Made by a program: the position numbers and the translations under genes. Of a stretch of 64,000 nucleotides of DNA, positions 58,774 through 64,000 are shown piece after piece. A model generated the notes under the pieces. The model saw only the letters and a program-made list of their open reading frames with translations. It had not been told where the DNA came from and searched no databases. Positions within the stretch are counted from its first letter, which is position 1, and each line of letters opens with the position of its first letter. The DNA comes from Verrucomicrobiales bacterium (GTDB taxonomy: Bacteria > Verrucomicrobiota > Verrucomicrobiia > Limisphaerales > J093), in contig JACKPW010000009.1 of NCBI GenBank assembly GCA_024233215.1, positions 62,001-126,000 on the forward strand, given 5' to 3'.

Positions 58774-59742
58774 ATGCATATTCCGGACGGCTTTCTGGAT
58801 GCGAGGACCTGCGCGGGTGCATTTTGCCTGGCGGGGGCCGGTCTGGGCTGGGCGGGTCGGGAGGTGACGGCACGATGGAGCGACCAAACCGTGCCGATGC
58901 TTGGGGTGATGTCGGCGTTTGTCTTTGCCGGACAGATGGTGAATTTCCCCGTGGCGGGTGGCACCTCGGGGCATCTGCTCGGGGGTGTGCTGGCCGCGGC
59001 CTTCCTGGGGCCGTGGGCGGCGGCGATGGTTCTGACGACCGTGCTGGCAGTCCAGTGTTTCTTCTTTCAGGACGGCGGAGTGACGGCACTGGGGGCCAAC
59101 GTGCTGAACCTCGCGATTATTGGCACCTGGAGCGGTTACGCGGTTTATCACCTGTTGGGCCGGGTCGCGAAGTCCGAACGCGGTCGGTTCGCCGCGCTGG
59201 CGGTGGCGGCTTGGTTCTCCGTGGTGATCGCCTCTTTGGCGGCGGCCGCGGAACTGGTCCTTTCGGGGCGGGTGAGCTGGAAACTCGTGGTGCCGGCGAT
59301 GGGGCTGACCCACGCCGTCATCGGGGTGGGGGAGGCCTTCATTACCGTGGCGGTGGTGTCGTTTGTCTCGAAGGTCCGGCCCGACCTGATCCATCGACCC
59401 GGAGCGATCGCCGGGGTGACGCCTTCGAGGACCATCGTGGGATACGGATTGCTGGCTTCCCTGGGTGTGGTGTTGTTGCTGGCGCCGCTGGCATCGGCCT
59501 TTCCGGACGGTCTGGAGGAGGTGGCGGAGCGGCTTGGCTTTGCCGGGCAGGTGGCGGAACCGATGTCGGCCCCGTTGCCGGACTACGCGGTTGGCGGGGT
59601 GGGTTCCTCCGCACTTTCCACGATCCTGGCGGGCAGCATCGGGACGTTGCTGGTGTTCGGGGCCGGTTGGGCTCTGGCCCGGTTGGCGCAACGGTTCTCG
59701 CGCCGGTCCCGGGAGGTGACGCCCCAGCCCGATGCCTCATGA
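58774..59742 (+). CDS. cbiM: Cobalt transport membrane protein CbiM fused to CbiN-like (PDGLE) domain
   Basis: 322-residue ECF-type cobalt (or nickel) transporter component. Begins MHIPDGFLD, whose His at position 2 is a metal ligand; the following seven or so membrane helices include GGTSGHLLGGVLAAAFLGPWAA and ALGANVLNLAIIG. The C-terminal part has the CbiN/PDGLE signature AFPDGLEEVAERLGFA and a further helix, i.e. a fused CbiMN. The stop overlaps the cbiQ start (ATGA). No cobalamin riboswitch consensus was recognised upstream. Confidence 0.92.
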   Translation: MHIPDGFLDARTCAGAFCLAGAGLGWAGREVTARWSDQTVPMLGVMSAFVFAGQMVNFPVAGGTSGHLLGGVLAAAFLGPWAAAMVLTTVLAVQCFFFQDGGVTALGANVLNLAIIGTWSGYAVYHLLGRVAKSERGRFAALAVAAWFSVVIASLAAAAELVLSGRVSWKLVVPAMGLTHAVIGVGEAFITVAVVSFVSKVRPDLIHRPGAIAGVTPSRTIVGYGLLASLGVVLLLAPLASAFPDGLEEVAERLGFAGQVAEPMSAPLPDYAVGGVGSSALSTILAGSIGTLLVFGAGWALARLAQRFSRRSREVTPQPDAS

Positions 59743-60305
59743 GTCCCGCCCTGCGCATCGCGGTGACCTTTGCCGGGGTGGCTGGAATGGCCTTGTGGCC
59801 GCCGGGGCAATGGCCCTGGCAGTCGGTGTCGCTGACCGCGCTCCTGTTGCTGAGCCTGCAATTCCGTTTGTCCTGCGGGCCGGTGTTGCGGCGGGCGCTC
59901 GTGGTCTGGGCGTTGGCCGGCCTGGTTTCCCTCGGGATGCTGGGGCAACCCGACTGGGGATTGCACGCAGGCAACCTCCTGCTCAAGGCATCCCTCAGTC
60001 TTTGGGCGCTCAGCCTGCTGGTCCACACCACTCCGTTGCCGGAGATCGTGGTCGGGCTGCGTCGCCTCGGTGTTCCCCGGATTTGGACCGGTTCCCTGGC
60101 ATTTTGGGGACGCTATTACGCGGTGCTGACCGGCGAATGGCACCGGCTGCAGTTGGCCCGCCGGTCGCGCACTTTCACCCGCAGCCGCACCCTCCGGTTC
60201 CGCAGCCTGGCCAATGCGCTCGGCCTCCTCTTCATCCGCTCCTACGAGCGTGCGGAAAAGGTCCATCGCGCCATGCTGGCCCGCGGCTATCGGGGGGAAC
60301 CGTGA
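59739..60305 (+). CDS. cbiQ: Cobalt ECF transporter T component CbiQ
   Basis: 188-residue energy-coupling T protein. Multiple hydrophobic helices, then the cytoplasmic signature area LQLARRSRTFTRSRTLRFRSLANALG and SYERAEKVHRAMLARGY, with the A-R-G-type coupling motif that contacts the ATPase. Shorter than a typical CbiQ (about 225-260). ATG overlaps the cbiM stop; its own stop overlaps the GTG start of mutY. The ATPase CbiO is absent next to it. Confidence 0.85.
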   Translation: MSPALRIAVTFAGVAGMALWPPGQWPWQSVSLTALLLLSLQFRLSCGPVLRRALVVWALAGLVSLGMLGQPDWGLHAGNLLLKASLSLWALSLLVHTTPLPEIVVGLRRLGVPRIWTGSLAFWGRYYAVLTGEWHRLQLARRSRTFTRSRTLRFRSLANALGLLFIRSYERAEKVHRAMLARGYRGEP

Positions 60306-61459
60306 GTCTGTCGCCGCCCCCCGCCCTGGCCCGATCCCTCCTGCTGTGGTTCGCAGCGGAGGCGGAGGACCTGCCCTGGCGGCGCACGGCGGATCCGTAT
60401 GCGGTCTGGGTTTCGGAGATCATGCTGCAACAGACCCAGGTGGCGACGGTGATCCCTTACTACCGGCGGTGGATGGAGGTGCTGCCGAATGTGGCGTCAC
60501 TCGCCCGCGCGCCGCTGGATCGCGTCCTGAAACTTTGGGAGGGCCTGGGTTACTACACCCGCGCGCGGAATCTCCACCGGGTGGCGCAGGACCTGGTCGC
60601 GAACCGGTCGGGCCGGTTTCCGCGCGACTATGAAGAAGTGCTGGCCTTGCCCGGGGTGGGTCGATACACGGCGGGCGCGATCTGCAGCATCGCCTTCAAC
60701 CAGCCCCGCCCCATTCTCGACGGCAACGTCATCCGCGTGCTGGCCCGGGTCTTCGCGGTGGAGGCCGCCGTGGCGCAGGGAGGCACCCGATACCTGCTTT
60801 GGCAACGGGCGACGGAACTGGTGGAGGCGGCCCGACCTGCCGGAGGTTCCCTGGCGTTCGTCGCCTTGGGTTCCCAAGGGAAGCGCGGGGGCGGGTCCCG
60901 CATTGGCGCACTGTTGGTCCGTCATTGTCCCTGCGGCGCGCTCAACCAGGCGATCATGGAGCTGGGGCGGCGCCTTTGCACCTCCCGGCAACCGGCCTGC
61001 GGGGAATGTCCATTGCAGGAGGTGTGCCAGGGTCACCGGACCGGGGAGCCGACCCGGTTTCCGAACCTGGCGAAACGGCTGGCCACGGTGCGGCAACGGG
61101 TGGTGGCGGTGGTGATTGAGCGGCGTGGGCGTGTGTTGCTGCGACAGCGCCCGGCCGGGGGGGTGAACGGGAGTCTCTGGGAATTCCCCAATGAACCCCT
61201 CGCCGAGGCGGTGGAGGCACGGGAGGCCGTCCTGGCCCGGTGGCCGCAACTGGACGCGGATTCGCTGCGGCCCATGACGACCGTCCGGCACAGCATCACG
61301 AACCGTCGCATCACCCTGGAGGCCTGGCAGGCGCGGCCCCGGGTGGGAACCCGGTTCCCCCGGGATGTCGGGGTCTGGCTTGAGTTCGGGGCCCTGGCGG
61401 AGTTGGCCTTCCCGAGCGCTCACCGGCGGTTGTTGACGGCGTTGGGCGGGGCTTCATGA
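60302..61459 (+). CDS. mutY: A/G-specific adenine glycosylase MutY
   Basis: 385-residue MutY that removes adenine mispaired with 8-oxoguanine. Catalytic Glu in VSEIMLQQTQV, helix-hairpin-helix LPGVGRYTAGAI, catalytic Asp in LDGNVIRVLARVF, and the [4Fe-4S] cysteines CTSRQPACGECPLQEVC. The C-terminal NUDIX-like domain begins VVAVVIERRGRVLLRQRP. An insert of about 35 residues (GGSLAFVALGSQGKRGGGSR and so on) lies just before NQAIMELG, absent from typical MutY. GTG start overlaps the cbiQ stop. Confidence 0.93.
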   Translation: MSLSPPPALARSLLLWFAAEAEDLPWRRTADPYAVWVSEIMLQQTQVATVIPYYRRWMEVLPNVASLARAPLDRVLKLWEGLGYYTRARNLHRVAQDLVANRSGRFPRDYEEVLALPGVGRYTAGAICSIAFNQPRPILDGNVIRVLARVFAVEAAVAQGGTRYLLWQRATELVEAARPAGGSLAFVALGSQGKRGGGSRIGALLVRHCPCGALNQAIMELGRRLCTSRQPACGECPLQEVCQGHRTGEPTRFPNLAKRLATVRQRVVAVVIERRGRVLLRQRPAGGVNGSLWEFPNEPLAEAVEAREAVLARWPQLDADSLRPMTTVRHSITNRRITLEAWQARPRVGTRFPRDVGVWLEFGALAELAFPSAHRRLLTALGGAS

Positions 61460-61546
61460 AAGGCGCATTCTTATATGTCCGGGTTTTTTGGTTGCGAAAC
61501 TCCCCTACAGGCGCCAAGATACGGGGCAACCGAAGACCAAGAGACC

Positions 61547-62506
61547 ATGAAGAAGCAACTTGTGAAGAGCGCGGTGCGTCTGCTGACTCCGTTGTTGGTG
61601 TTTTCTGCCACAGCCTTGGGCCAGACGCTGTATCAGGACAACTTCGACACCGATACCTCCGCCAGCTGGACCGTCAATGATCCCGGTGAGACCGACATCA
61701 CCGTGGTCTTCAGCTACGACTATTCGGCAATCGGGGTGCCTGCCGCACCGGGGGGATCCGGAACGACCGGCCTGAAAATGACGGCGAACAACACCGGTGG
61801 GGTGTTTAGCGGGTTCAGCGTGTCGCCCACCGGAGAGAGCTTCAGCGGTAACTATCGGGTGAGCTTCGACCTGTGGCAGAACTACGTCGGGCCGGTTGGC
61901 CCGGGGGGTAGCGGAACCACCCAGTTCTCCATGTTCGGCATCGGCACTTCGGGCACCACGCCCATCAAGATCGGTAACACGACCGAGAGCCTTGGGTTCG
62001 GCGCCACCCTCGACGGGGGGTCGAGCGTGGACTACCGCGTCTACTCTTCCCTGTTCCTGACCGGCTATGCCGAAGGGGATCCCGTCTTCCAATCCGGTGG
62101 GGGCAGAAATGGTTCCGACCCGTACTACGCCGTCTTTGGCGGGGAATCCGCTCCGGTAGACCAGGTAAGCCTGTTTCCCGGGCAGACCGGTGTGACCGAC
62201 GCCGGCGAACTCGCGTTCGCCTGGAGAAGCGTCACCATCGAAGTCCTTGACGGGTCCGCAACATGGTCTGTCGACGGCACGCCAATCGCCGTGGTGGATG
62301 TGAGCACGGTGAACCTGGGCGGCGGCAACATCTTCTTCGGACATGACGACACCAACGCGGGTGTCTCCACCGATCCCAACAAGGAGCTTCTGAACGTTAC
62401 CCTGATCGACAACGTCAAGGTCGAGGCCCTGGCCATTCCCGAGCCCGGCACCTATGCGCTTGGTATTATCGGTGCCCTGCTGTTGTTTGGGCGGCGACGG
62501 AAGTGA
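61547..62506 (+). CDS. PEP-CTERM protein with LamG-like body
   Basis: 319-residue exported protein. Signal peptide LLTPLLVFSATALG, a jelly-roll/LamG-like body (TLYQDNFDTDTSASWTVND, NYRVSFDLWQNYVGP, FAWRSVTIEVLDGSATWSVDG) and a PEP-CTERM tail (AIPEPGTYALGIIGALLLFGRRRK). Anchored and processed by an exosortase encoded elsewhere. Family of the body: similar to many verrucomicrobial secreted proteins that begin QDNFDTD. Start at 61547 is the first codon of the signal. A clear terminator follows the stop. Confidence 0.88.
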   Translation: MKKQLVKSAVRLLTPLLVFSATALGQTLYQDNFDTDTSASWTVNDPGETDITVVFSYDYSAIGVPAAPGGSGTTGLKMTANNTGGVFSGFSVSPTGESFSGNYRVSFDLWQNYVGPVGPGGSGTTQFSMFGIGTSGTTPIKIGNTTESLGFGATLDGGSSVDYRVYSSLFLTGYAEGDPVFQSGGGRNGSDPYYAVFGGESAPVDQVSLFPGQTGVTDAGELAFAWRSVTIEVLDGSATWSVDGTPIAVVDVSTVNLGGGNIFFGHDDTNAGVSTDPNKELLNVTLIDNVKVEALAIPEPGTYALGIIGALLLFGRRRK

Positions 62507-62529
62507 TCCTGATTCCAGATTCCCGAGCG

Positions 62530-62562
62530 CGGCCGCCCATGACGGGCGGCCGTTCTTTTTCT
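62530..62562 (+). terminator. Rho-independent terminator after the PEP-CTERM gene
   Basis: Perfect 9-bp stem CGGCCGCCC / GGGCGGCCG with a 5-base loop, followed directly by TTCTTTTTCTT. Stem, loop and T-run are all of intrinsic-terminator type; 24 bases after the stop codon. Confidence 0.85.
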
Positions 62563-62662
62563 TGATCCCAGGCCATGAACCAAACCTGTCGCGCACCGCA
62601 CTGCACCTTGCCATTCCCGGCGGGCGCCTGATACGGTCCGCGGCTTCTTGAGCGAGACGGCG

Positions 62663-64000
62663 ATGGACTACAAAGACACACTGAACCTTCCGCGGACGGA
62701 CTTCTCCATGAAGGCCGACCTGGTGCGACGCGAACCCGAACGGTTGGCCCAATGGGAGGCCGACGGATTGTACGCGCGCATTCAGCAGGCCCGCGCGAAG
62801 GCCCCGCGCTTCCTGCTGCATGACGGACCGCCCTTTGCGAACGGCGACGTCCACGTCGGCACGGCGTTGAACAAGATTCTCAAGGACCTGATCCTCAAGC
62901 ACAAGACCCTGCGCGGCTTCCGCGTGCCCTATGTGCCGGGGTGGGACTGCCATGGGTTGCCCATCGAATTCAAGGTCACGCAGGAGATGCGCAAGGCCGG
63001 TCAAACGGATGCCGATCCCGCCACGATCCGGGCGGCCTGCGCTGATTACGCGCGCCGGTTCATTGATATCCAGCGCACGCAGTTCAAGCGCCTCGGGGTG
63101 CTGGGGGAGTGGGAGCGTCCCTACCTCACCCTCGACCGTGGTTACGAGGCACAGGAGTTGCGGTTGTTTGCCGACATCGTCGAAAAGGGCTTCGTCTATC
63201 GCGGGAAGAAGCCGGTGTATTGGAGCATCCCGTGCCGCACGGCCCTGGCCGAAGCCGAGGTGGAATACCAGGATCACGTCAGCCAGAGCGTTTACGTGAA
63301 GTTCCCGGTCGTGGGCTACGAGAACACCTTCCTGCTGATCTGGACCACCACGCCCTGGACCTTGCCGGCGAATCTGGCCGTGGCGTTCAATCCCACCTTC
63401 AGCTATTCGCTCGTCCGCGTCGGTGAGGGGGAGAATTGGGAGGATTATCTCGTCTCGACGGCACTGCTGAATCAGGTCGCCGAGAAGTGCGGTTGGGAAG
63501 GTTACCAGATCCTGCGCAGCCTCGATGGGGGGCACTTCACCGACACCGAATACCGGCATCCCTTCTGTGACCGGAGCGGCCGTTTGTTTGCGGCCGACTT
63601 CGTGGATAACGAGACCGGCACGGGCTTTGTGCACATCGCCCCGGGCCACGGCATGGACGACTACCTGCTCGGCGTGCGGGAAGGGTTGCCGATCTACTCG
63701 CCGGTGGACGACGACGGCTGCTTCACGCACACCGCCGACCTGCCGGCGGATCAGCAGATGCCGGCGTTCATGCTGGGCAAGGCCATCCTGGCGCGAAAGG
63801 GACGCAGTGAGGCGAACGAAGTGGTGATCGAGGAATTGACCGCCCGGAAAGCGCTGCTGCATCGCGAGGATTATCCCCACAGTTACCCGCACTGCTGGCG
63901 CAGCAAAACCCCGGTGATCTTTCGTGCCATGGACCAGTGGTTCATCAAGGTGGACCACGTGCCCGCAGCCGCCGACGCCGATCGGCGCGAATCGGAGCGC
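62663..64000 (+). CDS. ileS: Isoleucyl-tRNA synthetase, 5' part (runs off the window)
   Basis: First 446 codons of IleRS; the frame is still open at base 64000. MDYKDTLNLPRTDFSMKADLV opening and HIGH-type motif HVGT (64-67, in GDVHVGTALNKILKD) are clear. WDCHGLPIEFKV follows, then the editing (CP1) domain: WTTTPWTLPANLAVAF and GTGFVHIAPGHGMDDY. The KMSKS motif would lie beyond the window. The ATG at 62663 gives a normal start. Full-length IleRS is about 920-950 residues. Confidence 0.96.
   Translation, partial: MDYKDTLNLPRTDFSMKADLVRREPERLAQWEADGLYARIQQARAKAPRFLLHDGPPFANGDVHVGTALNKILKDLILKHKTLRGFRVPYVPGWDCHGLPIEFKVTQEMRKAGQTDADPATIRAACADYARRFIDIQRTQFKRLGVLGEWERPYLTLDRGYEAQELRLFADIVEKGFVYRGKKPVYWSIPCRTALAEAEVEYQDHVSQSVYVKFPVVGYENTFLLIWTTTPWTLPANLAVAFNPTFSYSLVRVGEGENWEDYLVSTALLNQVAEKCGWEGYQILRSLDGGHFTDTEYRHPFCDRSGRLFAADFVDNETGTGFVHIAPGHGMDDYLLGVREGLPIYSPVDDDGCFTHTADLPADQQMPAFMLGKAILARKGRSEANEVVIEELTARKALLHREDYPHSYPHCWRSKTPVIFRAMDQWFIKVDHVPAAADADRRESER

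Overview
The window is GC-rich bacterial chromosomal DNA with about 49 genes, one tRNA and several families of dispersed palindromic repeats. The gene content points to Verrucomicrobiota, most likely a Limisphaerales/Pedosphaera-type lineage. The pointers are secreted PEP-CTERM and VPDSG-CTERM proteins, a pseudopilin-like protein with a GFTLIE-type N-terminus, DUF1080/GH, CotH/lamin-tail and Ig-repeat secreted proteins, a Tat-exported Gfo/Idh/MocA oxidoreductase, and repeats of the kind seen in that phylum. The lineage is inferred from family content; there is no rRNA to confirm it.

Layout. 1-5.7 kb: a secreted DUF1080-glycosidase fusion, free methionine-R-sulfoxide reductase behind a purine-rich tract, and a secreted alpha/beta hydrolase. 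5.8-9.4 kb: an operon of three CNNM/CBS (CorC/HlyC-type) membrane proteins, convergent with a CruF-like membrane protein. 10.4-14.3 kb: two tandem thymidylate-kinase-like proteins, a ROK sugar kinase and a GH29-like protein that has lost its catalytic residues. 14.5-24.1 kb: a Gfo/Idh oxidoreductase, a secreted GH20-like protein, a frameshifted Phd-type antitoxin, recG and a 1252-residue Ig-repeat protein. 24.5-30.5 kb: tRNA-Ala(GGC), small proteins, a PEP-CTERM protein, a LysR regulator, an atypical kinase-like protein, TPR and coiled-coil proteins, and a zinc-type dehydrogenase. 31-34 kb: a Roco protein (LRR-Roc-COR) of visibly lower GC, followed by a multi-hairpin intergenic element. 34.4-46.3 kb: a serine hydrolase fused to a propeller-like domain, an FMN reductase, mnmE, a giant CotH/lamin-tail protein, a pseudopilin-like protein and a VPDSG-CTERM protein. 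46.7-50.1 kb (minus strand): a radical SAM protein, a truncated esterase, an unknown membrane-anchored protein and a UDP-glucuronate decarboxylase-like enzyme. 50.7-64 kb: trpS, a RACo/ASKHA ferredoxin with an unknown partner, an ABC exporter pair with NamZ, an M48 protease, cobalt transport genes cbiM(N)-cbiQ coupled to mutY, a PEP-CTERM protein and the 5' part of ileS.

How genes work together. Many units are translationally coupled by ATGA/GTGA overlaps: the first two CNNM genes, ROK plus GH29-like, the 88-residue protein plus mnmE, esterase remnant plus radical SAM, the 174-residue protein plus ASKHA ferredoxin, and cbiM-cbiQ-mutY. Secreted carbohydrate-active and surface proteins dominate, which suggests a polysaccharide-degrading lifestyle. 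Cobalt uptake (58.8-60.3 kb) and a corrinoid-activator-like protein (52.3-53.8 kb) are close together and may both serve B12-dependent metabolism.

The most interesting items are the Roco protein with its flanking repeats, the degenerate GH29, the tandem TMK-like pair, the kinase-like protein at 27.4 kb, the RACo-like pair, and at least five kinds of dispersed or palindromic repeats, one of which contains the stop codon of a gene.
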